A stretch of 51,121 nt of DNA from Methanoregula sp. (GTDB taxonomy: Archaea > Halobacteriota > Methanomicrobia > Methanomicrobiales > Methanospirillaceae), in the NCBI GenBank assembly GCA_030651815.1, contig JAUSBW010000141.1, positions 1 to 51,121 of the forward strand, read 5' to 3'. Of this stretch, positions 1 to 10,183 are shown piece after piece. Within the stretch, counting starts at the first letter, position 1, and the number at the start of each line of letters is the position of its first letter. The position numbers and the translations under genes are program-made. The notes below the pieces were generated by a model. It had not been told where the DNA came from. It searched no databases and was given only the letters and a program-made list of their open reading frames with translations.

Positions 1-243
1 AACAAAATCAAAATGACAAGAATTATCCTTTCCTAAACGAATGTATTAATTCATCAAATTTGGGTAAATTGGATTGAGGGAGTATTATTGAAAGTTAAGA
101 AGCATCTTCAATGATTGTCAATCGATCTTAATACCTCCTGAAAAAATATCGGGCGCCGGGCACAATATCGGTCACCATCACTAACATACCGTTTGCGTTC
201 AGTCACGTCCCAATCCTAAAAATAATTATTCCGACGTGCTGCC

Positions 244-3171
244 ATGTCGAAAGTTCAACCTCCTGAACATTCAGTTACCGACTTAAAACCCGGTGACCAT
301 GCCTGTTGTATCTATGATACTGACGAAGAGCACCGGAATATTATCACACCGTTTCTCCGCAGGGGTCTCGAACAGAACGAAAAAGTAGTTTATATTGCCG
401 ATGCCAGAGACCCCAGACCCATTATCAATTATCTGAAAAGCGACGGTGTCGACGTTGAACATTACCAGAAAAAAGGACAGTTCACCATCCTTACGAGTTC
501 TGATACCTATCTGAAAAGGGGGGTATTCGATCCTGACGGGATGATATCAATCCTTTCATCTGATACACAGAAAGCACTTGATGAAGGATATACTGCACTC
601 AGGGTGACTGCTGAAATGTCATGGGCGCTTCGCGGGTTGCCCGGGTCAGAACTGCTGATGGAGTATGAGAATAAGTTGGACACCTTTATCACAGGGAGTA
701 AATTTCTCGCCATCTGCCAGTACGACCGGCGCTGTTTTTCCAATGAACAGTTTCATGATGTGCTCGTGGTGCACCCGTTTGCCATAATCGGGATCAGCGT
801 CTGTAATAATTTTTACTATGTTCCGCCAAAAGAGCGTGTGAAAGAAAACCCGTCGGGTAAACAACTGAATTCCTGGATCTCAAATCTTAAGGACTATAAT
901 AACGCGGAGGGGGCGCTGCGGGAGAGCGAAGAAAAGTTCCGGCTCATCGCCGATAATACCCCTGATAGCATCTGGATCTTCGATATGGATATGCAGCTGC
1001 ATTACATCAGTCCGTCGGTAAAGAAGATGAAAGGATTCACTATCGAGGAGACGTTGTCACAGTCACTTGAAGAGATGATGATACCAGAGTCTCTTGAATC
1101 GTTGATGAAGCGTTTCCACCAGGAGATGGCGCTGGAGGCTTCGGGCACGGCTGACCTTGGCAGGACCGTCTTATTTGAGATCGAGGAGTACTGTAAGACC
1201 GGTGCAACGATACGGGTAGAGAATTCTGTCACCCTTCTCCGGGATGCACAAGGCCGTCTTGTCAGGATGCTGGGGATATCACGTGACATCACCGAACGCA
1301 GGCGGGCGGAGGAAGCGTTGCGGGAGAGCGAGGAGCTGTACCGCAGCTTGTTTGAAGGTGTTCCCACGGGTCGCTACCTTACTACACCGTTGGGACAGAT
1401 TCTGGACATCAACCCGGCTCTTGTACGCTTGCTGGGTTATCCGGACCGCGAATCGCTGCTGGCGGTCAGCGTTTTTGACCTCTATTTAGATCCCGGGAAT
1501 CGAAACCAGTGGCTGGCTCTCATTGAGCGTGAAGGGATAGTGCGCGATTTCGAAGTGCAGTTCCGCAAGTATGACGGAACGATTATCTGGGTACAGGATA
1601 CAGGAGAAGCCGTCCGTGATGACAGCGGTCAGGTAATATATTATAACGGGAACATCGAGGACATCACCGAGCGCAAACGGATGGAAGAAGCACTGCGGGA
1701 AAGCGAGGAGCGGTACCGCAATGTTGTCGAGGACCAGACCGAGTTCGTCTGCCGGTTCCTTCCGGATGGAACGCATATCTTTGTCAATGATGCATATTGC
1801 CGGTATTTCGATAAGAAACGGGAGGAGATCATCGGGCACCGGTTCAAACCAGTACTCCATCCGGAAGACCGGGAAATTGTTGCGCGACATATTGCCTCAT
1901 TGACTCCACAAAATCCCGTGATGAATATCGACCAGCGGATCATCATGCCTGACGGCAGCACCCGCTGGCAGCGGTGGAGCGACCGGGCGATCTTCAATGC
2001 GGACGGTGAGGTTGCTGAGTACCAGTCGGTCGGGCGTGATAATACAAAGCAAAAGGAAGCCGGACGGGCTCTTCTCGAAAGTGAAACACGGTTACATGCT
2101 GTCGTACATGGTTCTCCAATTCCGAAATTTGTGATTGATAAAAACCACTGTATCCTCTACTGGAATAAAGCGCTCGAAGAGCACAGTGGTATCAAGGCAT
2201 CGGAGGTTGTCGGTACAAACCAGCAGTGGAGAGCATTCTACCCCCATGAACGCCCCTGTATGGCAGACCTTCTGGTCGATGGTTCTATCGAGAAAATTCC
2301 CCAGTGGTATGATGTGAAGTGCAGTCCATCAAAATTTATTGAAGGTGCATACGAAGCAACAGACTTCTTCCCGAACCTGGGAACGGCCGGGACATGGTTG
2401 TATATCACTGCAGCACCGATCAGGGATACAGAAGGAAATATCATAGGGGCGGTGGAGACTCTTGAGGACATCACCGACCGCAAGCTGGCAGAAGAGGCGA
2501 TCAGAGCTTCCCTTGCAGAGAAAGAAATCCTCCTGTGGGAGATCCACCACCGGGTGAAGAACAATCTTACCGGGATCTTGTCCCTCATCGACCTCCAGAT
2601 CAGCACTATTTCCGATCCGGTGTATATCTCCCACTTAAAAAATCTCGAGACCCGGGTCCGTAGCATGGCCCTTGTCCATGAATCGCTCTTCCATACAAAA
2701 GATCTCACCCACATCAATATTGCCGGCTATACGGAAAACCTGACCCGTTACCTGTTCCAGGTGCATGGGATCGGGGTCGATATCCGGTGCAGGATTGATA
2801 TGGGAGATATCACGATGCCCATCGAGACTGCCATCCCCTGCGGACTGGTCATGAGCGAGATTGTGACAAACGCGCTGAAATATGCCTTCCCCGGCACCTT
2901 CTCCTGCAACGATCAGCGCGGGGAACCCTGCACCATTGCACTCACCCTGCACCGCGAGGGCATCAATTATCGTCTCATGATTGCAGATAACGGCACAGGG
3001 ATGCCGGAAGGGATCGATGTCACCATGACCCACTCGCTCGGGCGGTACCTGATCATGTTCATTGTGAAGCACCAGCTGAGAGGGAGTCTTGAGATCAGCA
3101 CTGCGAGAGGAACTGCGTATACTATCCGGTTCCCGGAACCGGCAGTTAAGGAGCGTCATACCGATGAATAA
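244..3171 (+). CDS. MEDS-domain multi-PAS sensor histidine kinase (HisKA_2 type)
   Basis: This 975-residue protein has no membrane segment, so it is probably a cytoplasmic sensor kinase that autophosphorylates on histidine. Residues about 12-185 resemble the MEDS (DcmR-type sensory) domain, with GDHACCIYDTDEEH near the start. Four PAS domains follow (about 228-350, 360-478, 485-605, 612-745), most ending in the DIT(E/D)RK linker. The phosphoacceptor region [10 protein letters not shown] places His769 as the probable phosphosite, and the ATPase domain shows an N box (EIVTNALKYAFPG) and a G1 box (DNGTGMPEG). The ATG at 244 is the first available start; no strong ribosome site is visible. Its stop overlaps the start of the next kinase by 8 bases, so the two are probably co-translated. 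The family is clear; ligand and partner are unknown. Confidence 0.9.
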   Translation: MSKVQPPEHSVTDLKPGDHACCIYDTDEEHRNIITPFLRRGLEQNEKVVYIADARDPRPIINYLKSDGVDVEHYQKKGQFTILTSSDTYLKRGVFDPDGMISILSSDTQKALDEGYTALRVTAEMSWALRGLPGSELLMEYENKLDTFITGSKFLAICQYDRRCFSNEQFHDVLVVHPFAIIGISVCNNFYYVPPKERVKENPSGKQLNSWISNLKDYNNAEGALRESEEKFRLIADNTPDSIWIFDMDMQLHYISPSVKKMKGFTIEETLSQSLEEMMIPESLESLMKRFHQEMALEASGTADLGRTVLFEIEEYCKTGATIRVENSVTLLRDAQGRLVRMLGISRDITERRRAEEALRESEELYRSLFEGVPTGRYLTTPLGQILDINPALVRLLGYPDRESLLAVSVFDLYLDPGNRNQWLALIEREGIVRDFEVQFRKYDGTIIWVQDTGEAVRDDSGQVIYYNGNIEDITERKRMEEALRESEERYRNVVEDQTEFVCRFLPDGTHIFVNDAYCRYFDKKREEIIGHRFKPVLHPEDREIVARHIASLTPQNPVMNIDQRIIMPDGSTRWQRWSDRAIFNADGEVAEYQSVGRDNTKQKEAGRALLESETRLHAVVHGSPIPKFVIDKNHCILYWNKALEEHSGIKASEVVGTNQQWRAFYPHERPCMADLLVDGSIEKIPQWYDVKCSPSKFIEGAYEATDFFPNLGTAGTWLYITAAPIRDTEGNIIGAVETLEDITDRKLAEEAIRASLAEKEILLWEIHHRVKNNLTGILSLIDLQISTISDPVYISHLKNLETRVRSMALVHESLFHTKDLTHINIAGYTENLTRYLFQVHGIGVDIRCRIDMGDITMPIETAIPCGLVMSEIVTNALKYAFPGTFSCNDQRGEPCTIALTLHREGINYRLMIADNGTGMPEGIDVTMTHSLGRYLIMFIVKHQLRGSLEISTARGTAYTIRFPEPAVKERHTDE

Positions 3172-6100
3172 GTACCGTATCCTCATAGTTGAAGACGAAG
3201 CCCTCATTGCAGCAAGCTTGGTTCATGCCCTCTCCTCGCTCGGCTACACGGTGCTGGAACCGGTTGCCACCGGTGAGGACGCGATCCGAGCGGTAAAAAC
3301 CCAGAAACCCGATCTTGTACTCATGGACATCGTATTGATCGGGGAGATGAATGGGATTGTCGCCGCAGAGAAGATACGGGCAATCGCAGACATCCCCGTC
3401 ATATACCTCACTGCCTATACCGATGACCTGCGCCTTAAGCAGGCACGACTCACAGAACCGTACGGCTATATCGTAAAACCCGCCCAAAACCGTGAACTTA
3501 ATGCCACCATCGAGATGGCGCTGTACAAGCATGCGCTCGACCGGAAACTGAAAGAGAGCGAGGAGACCTTTAAAGCACTGGCCGAGAACGCCAATGATGG
3601 GATCCTCGTGTCCGTGGCTGACGGAGCCTATACTTACGCTAACATACGGGCAGGTGAAATAACAGGTTACAGTGTTGCCGAATTGTTAAAAACCAGCATT
3701 ATGGATTTGGCGGCTCCCGATGAAGTAAAGAACCTTATGGAAATGTTCAGAAAAAGACTTGCGGGGGAGGATATTCCGCAACAGTATGAAACCTTAATCA
3801 TCCACAAAGACGGGAAGAGTGTACCAATAGAGTTTACCGCTGCAAAGACATTCTGGCACGGGCAACCCGCCGATCTGGTCATCATCCGCGACATCACCGA
3901 GCGCAAGCTGGCAGAAGAGGCACTCCGCAAAGAACGGGATTTCGCTGATAGCGTAGTCGGGACTGCGCAGGCAATTATCATGGTTCTTGACATGAAGGGA
4001 CATATCGTCTATCTGAATCCCTACATGGAGGAGATTTCCGGTTATATTCTGGAGGAGGTGAAGGGCAAAGACTGGTTTGAGACGTTCCTGCCATCTCACA
4101 TTCAGGAAAGCACCCGGTCATTATTCTTAAAAGCCGTTTGGGATATCCAGACATGCGGCAATGTTAATGCTATCATCACCAGAGACGGACGCGAGCGGCT
4201 GATAGAGTGGCACGACAAGACGCTCAAAAACGCTGATGGCAGCATTGAAGGACTGCTCGCCATTGGACATGATGTCACCGATCAGAAGCAGATGGAGGAG
4301 GCGCTCCGAAAAAGTGAAGAAAAATACCGGGGGCTGATCGAACAGACAGGCGAAGGAGTCTGGATAATTGACAGGGATTATCGGACGACATTTGTCAACA
4401 ACCGGCTTGCGGCGATGTTTGGCTATACGCTACAGGAGATGACAGGAAAACAGCTACAGGAATTTATGCCGGCCGGGGATATGGAGGTACACAGCCGGCG
4501 CATCAGGGAGCGGCTGGAAGGAAAAAGTGACCGGTTTGAACAAAAATTCATCCGTAAAGACGGCTCGGTGCTCTGGGTTATTGCCTCAGTCACGCCGTGG
4601 CTGGCAGAAGAAAACAGATTAGTCGGCACTTTTGCCATGCTTACTGACATCACCGAGCGCAAACGGATGGAGGACGTGCTGCGGGAGAGCGAGATGCGGT
4701 ACCGGGCGCTGATTGATAATGCACTTGAAGCGATCCTGATCTTTGACTTCTCGGGAACTGTGCTCTTCGCAAACCACGCCACAGCAGTGCTCGTTGAGGT
4801 TGATAATCCCCGTGCTCTCACTGGCAGGAATGCACTGGAGTTTGTCGCACCGGAATCAAGGGATGCGGTTCTTGCCGACTTTGTCTCGGTCGGGGAGGGC
4901 AGGGATGCCTGCCTCGCCCAATACAAAATTATTACCGCAACCGGGCGGGAGCTCTGGGTCGAATCGACCGGGAAAAAGATCCAGTTTGGGGGTGTTCCGG
5001 CAGCCCTCGTTATGCTCCGTAACATTACTGATCGCAAGCGGGCAGAGACTGCGTTGCATGAAAGCGAAGAACGTTATAGAATTCTCGCCGACGCTGCACA
5101 TGATGCGATCTATACGTTGAGTCCGGAGGGCGTGGTGACGTATGTGAATAGCGGGGGGTTTGCATTGACAGGCATGCCCCCTGAAAAAATTGTCGGGTTA
5201 TCCCTCGAAAGTCTGTATCGCCCCGAAATTGCACAGGAATTACGGGCAAATCTGGATACGGTTATCTCAACAAAGAGACCGGTTCGTTATGACTTAAAAT
5301 TCTGGCACGAAAACCCGGACCAGGTAACCTGGCTTGATGCCCAGCTTGTTCCCCAGTTTGGTCCTGACGGGTCTGTTGTTCAGGTAATTGGGATATCACG
5401 TAGTATTACCGACAGAAAACAAGCGGAAATGTTACTGAAACGGTTCAATGAAGAACTTGAATCGCAGGTCTGTTCACGAACGGCTGAACTTGAACACATC
5501 AATATTCTGCTCGAGAATGAGGTTTTCCAGCGAACACAGGCGGAGGAAAGTGTACGGAAGTCATTAGACGAGAGAGAACTCCTGCTTCGTGAGATCCACC
5601 ACCGGGTCAGGAACAACCTCCAGATTATTTTAAGTCTCATCGCCCTCCAGTCCCGGATTATCAAAGACCAGAAATTATTAGAAACAATGGGAGAGTTCCG
5701 GAACCGCATCATGGCGATGGCACATGTCCACGAGAGGATGTGCCGTGCCGATGACATCTCCAGAATCGAGCTGTCTGAAATCTGCACATTTCTAAAAACG
5801 AGCCTGTTCAGGTCCTATAAGGTCGATCCTCAGCATATCCGGTTGAACGTGGAAATGAAAGACCTGCTAATTACCATAGAATCTGCAATCCCCCTTAGCC
5901 TCATCATCAACGAACTCATCTCAAACTCAATAAAGCACGCGTTTCCCAAAGGTACAACAGGGGAGATCACTATAGCAGGACGCCGCAAAGCCGATACCCT
6001 TGTGCTTTCCTTCAGGGACACAGGGATCGGGATACCAGAAGACTTTGACTGGATGAGAAGTACGCAATCGCTTGGGCTCCGGCTGGTGGTTAACCTGGTG

Positions 6101-6178
6101 GAACAACTGGACGGAACAATTGACCTCGACCGGAGTGCGGGAACAGCGTTTGTGATTGTCGTGAAGGAGAAGGAATAA
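3164..6178 (+). CDS. Receiver-multi-PAS hybrid histidine kinase
   Basis: This 1004-residue protein starts with a CheY-like receiver (residues 3-122; phosphoacceptor Asp55 in LVLMDI, conserved Lys in YIVKPA). About five PAS domains follow, each closed by a D(I/V)TERK-like linker, then a coiled coil and a HisKA_2 module with EIHHRVRNNLQ (probable phosphosite His813) and an ATPase domain (ELISNSIKHAFPKG; DTGIGIPEDFDW). A receiver at the N-terminus suggests that an upstream kinase feeds into it. I chose the ATG at 3164 over upstream in-frame codons because TAAGGAG lies about 9 bases before it and it overlaps the previous stop. It is probably in one transcript with the MEDS kinase. The signal sensed is unknown. 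Confidence 0.88.
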   Translation: MNKYRILIVEDEALIAASLVHALSSLGYTVLEPVATGEDAIRAVKTQKPDLVLMDIVLIGEMNGIVAAEKIRAIADIPVIYLTAYTDDLRLKQARLTEPYGYIVKPAQNRELNATIEMALYKHALDRKLKESEETFKALAENANDGILVSVADGAYTYANIRAGEITGYSVAELLKTSIMDLAAPDEVKNLMEMFRKRLAGEDIPQQYETLIIHKDGKSVPIEFTAAKTFWHGQPADLVIIRDITERKLAEEALRKERDFADSVVGTAQAIIMVLDMKGHIVYLNPYMEEISGYILEEVKGKDWFETFLPSHIQESTRSLFLKAVWDIQTCGNVNAIITRDGRERLIEWHDKTLKNADGSIEGLLAIGHDVTDQKQMEEALRKSEEKYRGLIEQTGEGVWIIDRDYRTTFVNNRLAAMFGYTLQEMTGKQLQEFMPAGDMEVHSRRIRERLEGKSDRFEQKFIRKDGSVLWVIASVTPWLAEENRLVGTFAMLTDITERKRMEDVLRESEMRYRALIDNALEAILIFDFSGTVLFANHATAVLVEVDNPRALTGRNALEFVAPESRDAVLADFVSVGEGRDACLAQYKIITATGRELWVESTGKKIQFGGVPAALVMLRNITDRKRAETALHESEERYRILADAAHDAIYTLSPEGVVTYVNSGGFALTGMPPEKIVGLSLESLYRPEIAQELRANLDTVISTKRPVRYDLKFWHENPDQVTWLDAQLVPQFGPDGSVVQVIGISRSITDRKQAEMLLKRFNEELESQVCSRTAELEHINILLENEVFQRTQAEESVRKSLDERELLLREIHHRVRNNLQIILSLIALQSRIIKDQKLLETMGEFRNRIMAMAHVHERMCRADDISRIELSEICTFLKTSLFRSYKVDPQHIRLNVEMKDLLITIESAIPLSLIINELISNSIKHAFPKGTTGEITIAGRRKADTLVLSFRDTGIGIPEDFDWMRSTQSLGLRLVVNLVEQLDGTIDLDRSAGTAFVIVVKEKE

Positions 6179-6298
6179 TTACTCCCAGTTTCCGATCCGC
6201 AATTGATGCGGGATAATGCACTGGCTGTGTATCTTGTACACTATGACAAAAAGATGTATCCGGGTGCAGTATCCTATACTCTTTTTCAGCGATCTATT

Positions 6299-6437
6299 GA
6301 GGCTGTTGCACAGTTCGAAAAAATTAACCCAATAGTAGAATTTGCAAAAAACTGTATGTGTTCTGATGAATTTTTTACGATATTTTAGAGGACAATTAAC
6401 ACAAATGTAGAATTGAAAAGGTCTGTGCAACGACCTC
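6299..6437. mobile_element. MITE-like element 1 (139 bp) with 4-bp target duplication
   Basis: The left end reads GAGGCTGTTGCACAG and the right end is the near-exact reverse complement (CTGTGCAACGACCTC). The element is flanked on both sides by TATT, consistent with a 4-bp target-site duplication. It is too short to encode a transposase. A second element at 12564-12672 has the same ends in the opposite orientation, a different interior and its own 4-bp duplication. The paired ends are seen directly; the parent insertion sequence family is not identified. Confidence 0.7.
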
Positions 6438-6443
6438 TATTAT

Positions 6444-6470
6444 TTCCAAATTTTGAAACAAAAGTTGGAA
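6444..6470. other. Strong imperfect hairpin downstream of the transposase fragment
   Basis: TTCCAA-A-TTTTG, a 3-base loop, then CAAAA-G-TTGGAA forms a stem of 11 pairs with one mismatch. It sits between MITE 1 and the 3' side of the minus-strand transposase fragment. It could be a terminator-like or insertion-sequence-end structure. No function is proven. Confidence 0.45.
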
Positions 6471-6503
6471 GTGACACGATCCTTTATTGAAATATAAGGC
6501 TCT

Positions 6504-6770
6504 TCAGCGAAAAGAGTGGGTAAATTTATCAATCACGGTGTCATCCAGGATTAACCAACCGTTTCTCTTCTCAATAAATGGTTTAACCTCGTTCCACAAC
6601 GTGTCTTGGTGTAAGAGCTGTCTTGTAAGAAATCGGTTAACCAAATCATGAGAAACTACCATTCCACTGTCGGAATAGCAATCAGCCGCTTTTACGCAGG
6701 ATGGATTATTCGCGATAGCAGTAAGGAAATTGATGTAATCCTCATCAAAAATCTGTTTCTTCTTGACCAC
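6504..6770 (-). pseudogene. Truncated DDE transposase, N-terminal fragment
   Basis: The 88-residue frame opens at a GTG (6770) and reads like the N-terminus of an archaeal DDE transposase: a short helical start, SHDLVNRFLTRQ, a tryptophan-containing segment (TLWNEVKPFIEK) and WLILDDTVIDK, where the aspartates look like the first catalytic acidic site. It stops directly after this motif, so most of the catalytic domain is missing. The full protein should be several hundred residues, and this is a remnant. A TATA-like sequence (TTTATATATA on the minus strand, about 6786-6797) lies just upstream. I lean to an IS4/IS701-like family but cannot place it firmly. Confidence 0.6.
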
Positions 6771-6821
6771 GAAATATATTCTGCTTTTTATATATAAAGA
6801 TCTTTCTATTTGATTCTATGA

Positions 6822-7311
6822 TTGCGTAACTCCTATACCCGTGATTATCAGGATGTTGGTATAAAAACCCCGGTCTGGCAGGATGTGGGTCTTGTGGGTC
6901 TGTCTGTGCGTGACGCGATAAAAGACATTAATACTGGTCATGTCGCTGTCACTGTTGATCAAGCTCCCGTAGAGATCTATGCAGACCCCCTTCTCCCCAA
7001 GGTTTTTTACAATCTTGTCGACAACGCCCTGCGTCATGGTGAGACCATCACTCAGATTACGTTCTGGTGCGAACGGCACAACAGGAACATCACGATCATC
7101 TGCGACGATGATGGAGTGGGTGTCCCGGTGACACTGAAAAAGGCCATCTTTAACCGAATATTTTAAACATACAGGGTTTGGGCTCAACCTGTCCCGCGAG
7201 ATCTTAGCGATCACCGGTCTTTCTATCGTCGAGAACGGTGAACCCGGTAAGGGTGCGAGATTCGAGATTCTCGTACCGGAGGGTGGGTACCGGTTTGTTG
7301 GCAGGGAATGA
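6822..7311 (+). pseudogene. Decayed C-terminal half of a sensor histidine kinase
   Basis: The translation matches the ATPase end of the kinase at 36288-38768: APVWQNV-like and KVFYNLIDNALRYGG-like segments appear as TPVWQDV and KVFYNLVDNALRHGE, followed by DDDGVGVP. Near 7160 the frame breaks at a stop. The homology then continues in another frame (TGFGLNLSREILAITG, then VENGEPGKGARFEI) to a stop at 7309-7311. PAS and phosphoacceptor regions are absent and the 5' boundary abuts the transposase remnant. This is a truncated, frameshifted pseudogene. Its last 150 bases resemble two further fragments at 33853 and 42341. Confidence 0.75.
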
Positions 7312-7382
7312 CAGAATGTCATGTACGCTCTTCATTCAGGGTTCCATTGAGATCCCGTTAAATCCTTTTTTTTTCAGGGAAA

Positions 7383-7392
7383 TTTATATTTA
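7383..7392 (+). promoter_or_regulatory. Putative TATA box of the kinase at 7441
   Basis: TTTATATTTA lies in an AT-rich stretch about 50 bases before the ATG at 7441, the usual place for an archaeal TATA element with a short leader. No transcript data support it. Confidence 0.4.
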
Positions 7393-7440
7393 CTTATTTG
7401 ATATATTGTCATACAGGTAAAAAATACGGAACGGAATCTG

Positions 7441-10182
7441 ATGGCAGAAAAGAATATGAATCATCCGGGATGTATTGAAACAGATATCATAGAAAATGCC
7501 AACGATCTCATTGTCGTTCTTGATCCCCAAGGTAAAGTCCTGGTGTGGAACAGGGCTGCAGAATCGATTACCGGGTATTCCCGGAACGATGTCATAGGCA
7601 GCCGCGATGTATGGAAACGGCTCTATCCGGATGCAGACTACCGGCGCAGAATCACCCACCGGATCACTGACATCATCACAAAAAACCAGTATTTTGAGAA
7701 CCTCGAAACAACGATTGTCACAAAAGCCGGCGAGCAGCGGGTCATATCCTGGAACACCCGGCAGATTGAATACGGTGGCGATTACCGGGCAATTGCCATC
7801 GGGCGGGACATTACCGGGATTGCAAAAGCCAAACGGGATGAACAAATTACCGAACGAAAGAAAGCGGAAGAAGCATTGCGATGGGCAAGCGCCTATCACA
7901 GGAACCTGATCGAAGCGAGTCTCGATCCTCTCGTGACTATAGATCCAGATGGGAAAATAAGCGATGTGAATGCGGCGACCGAGAAAATCACCGGATATTC
8001 ACGGGACAATCTGGTAGGGTCCGACTTCTCATATTATTTCACTGAGCCGAAAAAGGCAAGGGAAGGATACGAAAAAGTATTCAAAGAGGGGATTGTGCGT
8101 GATTATGAATTGGAAATCCGCCATAAGGATGGTCTCCTGACCCCGGTTCTCTATAATGCGTCAGTTTACAGAGATGAATCCGGTAACGTGACAGGGGTTT
8201 TTGCAGCTGCGCGTGATATCACAGATCGGAGACGGGCTGAAGAGGCACTGAAAGAGATACTGAAAGAGAGTGAAGCGCGATACAATGCGCTTTTCTTTAA
8301 TACCCACTCGGTTTCTTTACTCATCGATCCGGATACCGGTATGATTACAGATGTAAACTCTGCTGCCTGCAAATATTACGGATACAGTCGGGAACAGCTG
8401 ATCACAATGCGGATCTTTGACCTCAACAGGCTTCCGGCGGACAAGGTTTTACGTGACCTCTCGGCTGCAAAAAAAGAGAGGGAGAAACATTTTACGTCAG
8501 TGCATTACCTTGCAAACGGGGAATGCCGTAACGTGGAGGTCTATTCAGGCCCGATCACAGTAAAGGGTAAGACGCTCTTTTACTCGATCATCCATGACAT
8601 TACCGACCGGAAACGGGCAGAAGAAGCCCTGAGGGAGAGCGAGACCAAGCTGAACGTAATCCTCCAGAGTTCCCCGATCCCGAAATTTGTCATAGACACC
8701 GGTCACCGCGTGATCTCATGGAACAAGGCACTTGAAGAGACAAGCGGGATAAAAGCGAAGGATGTAATCGGCACAAACCAGCAGTGGAGAGCGTTTTACG
8801 ATACAGAACGGCCCTGCATGGCCGACCTGCTTGTCGACGGGGCAGTTGATAAAATCCCGGAACTGTACAAAGACAAGGTTAAAAAATCGGAAGTAGTGGA
8901 AGGTGCATACGAAGCAACCGACTTTTTCCCCCACATAGACAGGACAGGAAAATGGCTCCATTTTATTGCCGCTCCGATTATCGATGCCGATGGAAAAGTC
9001 ATTGGTGCGATTGAAACGCTTGAAGATATCACCCCGCTTGTCAGGGCGCAGCAGGAACTCAAGGAAAGCGAGGAGCAGTACAGTGCGCTCTTTTATAACA
9101 ATTACTCCGTCTCGCTCCTGATCGACCCGGACACCGGTATAATCGTTGATGCAAACAATGCGGCCGTCCGGTATTATGGTTATTCCCGGGAACAGTTGAC
9201 ATCGATGGGTATTTATGATCTGAACCGTCTGCCAAAAGACAGCGTTGTCAGGGACCTTCAGCGGGCTAAAGATAAAAAAGAGAAGCATTTCCTCTCCACC
9301 CATTACCTTGCCGGCGGAGAGAAGCGCAACGTCGAAGTGTACTCCGGCCCGATAAGGGTGAAGGGAAAACCCCTCTTCTATTCCATCATCCATGACATCA
9401 CCGACCGGAAACAGGCAGAAGCGGATCTCAAAAAATATTCAGACAAACTGGAAGAGATGGTCAGTGAACGGACAAAAAACCTCCGGGAAGCACAGGACAA
9501 ACTCGTAAAAACGGAAAAACTGGCTGTGCTTGGAAAACTTGCCGGCGGGGTTGGTCACGAACTGCGCAACCCGCTGGGCGCCATCAAGAACGCCGCGTAT
9601 TTCCTGAACATGGTACTGGAAAACCCTGACCCCGACGTGAAGGATACCATAGAAATCATTAACAAGGAGGTGGCCCGATCCGAATGTATTATCAGCAGTC
9701 TCCTCGACTTCGCCCGTCCGACAATCCTGACCCTGCGGAAAGTTGCGGTAAACAAGGTAATCTCCGAGACGGTCACCCGCAATCCAATCCCGGCAAATAT
9801 CACCGTGACAAGTAATCTGGATGAAACAATCCCGGAAATCATGGCAGATCCCGACAAACTGCTTCAGGTTTTCACAAATCTCATCACCAATGCAGTGCAG
9901 GCCATGCCCGACAGCGGAAAACTGACACTTACGTCATATTTGTCAGATACCGGACATGTGGTTGTCTCAGTCAGGGATACCGGTGTCGGCATACCGGAAG
10001 AGAACATGAAAAAACTCTTCGAGCCGCTCTTCACCACAAAGGCAAAAGGGATCGGGCTCGGGCTTGTGGTGATAAAAGCGATTGTCAAAGCGCACCATGG
10101 CAGTATCGATGTCCAAAGCGAGGTCGGAAAGGGGACCACTTTTACCGTGAAGCTGCCGATCGGCATTGAGGAGGGGCATTAG
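7441..10182 (+). CDS. Five-PAS sensor histidine kinase (HisKA type)
   Basis: This 913-residue protein, without visible membrane segments, carries five PAS domains (about 15-128, 145-262, 275-388, 398-525, 532-650), a coiled coil, a classical HisKA helix pair with GGVGHELRNPLGAIKN (phosphosite His706), and an ATPase domain with DTGVGIPEENMKKLFEPLFT and a GLGLVV box. Unlike most kinases here it is the HisKA rather than the HisKA_2 class. PAS 3 and PAS 5 are near-duplicates: both share SVSLLIDPDTG, YYGYSREQL and NVEVYSGPI. PAS 4 resembles the fourth PAS of the 244 kinase (SPIPKFVID, TNQQWRAFY), indicating domain shuffling. Two bases separate its stop from the REC-REC gene, its likely partner. 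Confidence 0.9.
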   Translation: MAEKNMNHPGCIETDIIENANDLIVVLDPQGKVLVWNRAAESITGYSRNDVIGSRDVWKRLYPDADYRRRITHRITDIITKNQYFENLETTIVTKAGEQRVISWNTRQIEYGGDYRAIAIGRDITGIAKAKRDEQITERKKAEEALRWASAYHRNLIEASLDPLVTIDPDGKISDVNAATEKITGYSRDNLVGSDFSYYFTEPKKAREGYEKVFKEGIVRDYELEIRHKDGLLTPVLYNASVYRDESGNVTGVFAAARDITDRRRAEEALKEILKESEARYNALFFNTHSVSLLIDPDTGMITDVNSAACKYYGYSREQLITMRIFDLNRLPADKVLRDLSAAKKEREKHFTSVHYLANGECRNVEVYSGPITVKGKTLFYSIIHDITDRKRAEEALRESETKLNVILQSSPIPKFVIDTGHRVISWNKALEETSGIKAKDVIGTNQQWRAFYDTERPCMADLLVDGAVDKIPELYKDKVKKSEVVEGAYEATDFFPHIDRTGKWLHFIAAPIIDADGKVIGAIETLEDITPLVRAQQELKESEEQYSALFYNNYSVSLLIDPDTGIIVDANNAAVRYYGYSREQLTSMGIYDLNRLPKDSVVRDLQRAKDKKEKHFLSTHYLAGGEKRNVEVYSGPIRVKGKPLFYSIIHDITDRKQAEADLKKYSDKLEEMVSERTKNLREAQDKLVKTEKLAVLGKLAGGVGHELRNPLGAIKNAAYFLNMVLENPDPDVKDTIEIINKEVARSECIISSLLDFARPTILTLRKVAVNKVISETVTRNPIPANITVTSNLDETIPEIMADPDKLLQVFTNLITNAVQAMPDSGKLTLTSYLSDTGHVVVSVRDTGVGIPEENMKKLFEPLFTTKAKGIGLGLVVIKAIVKAHHGSIDVQSEVGKGTTFTVKLPIGIEEGH

Positions 10183-10183
10183 C

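Noticed and set aside
6203-6388. 61-codon frame after the second kinase
   Set aside because: It starts with TTG and runs into MITE 1; no domain or ribosome site was found.
6448-6480. Similarity of AAATTTTGAAACAAAAG to the gvpC promoter upstream block
   Set aside because: The CGGAA-A-TTCCG palindrome and the TATA spacing are missing. The match is explained by AT-rich hairpin sequence.
8716-9393. Long minus-strand open frame (225 codons)
   Set aside because: It lies entirely opposite the PAS region of a clear kinase gene and has no recognisable domain. Other antisense frames over the kinases and the CDC48-like gene have the same origin in GC-biased codon use.
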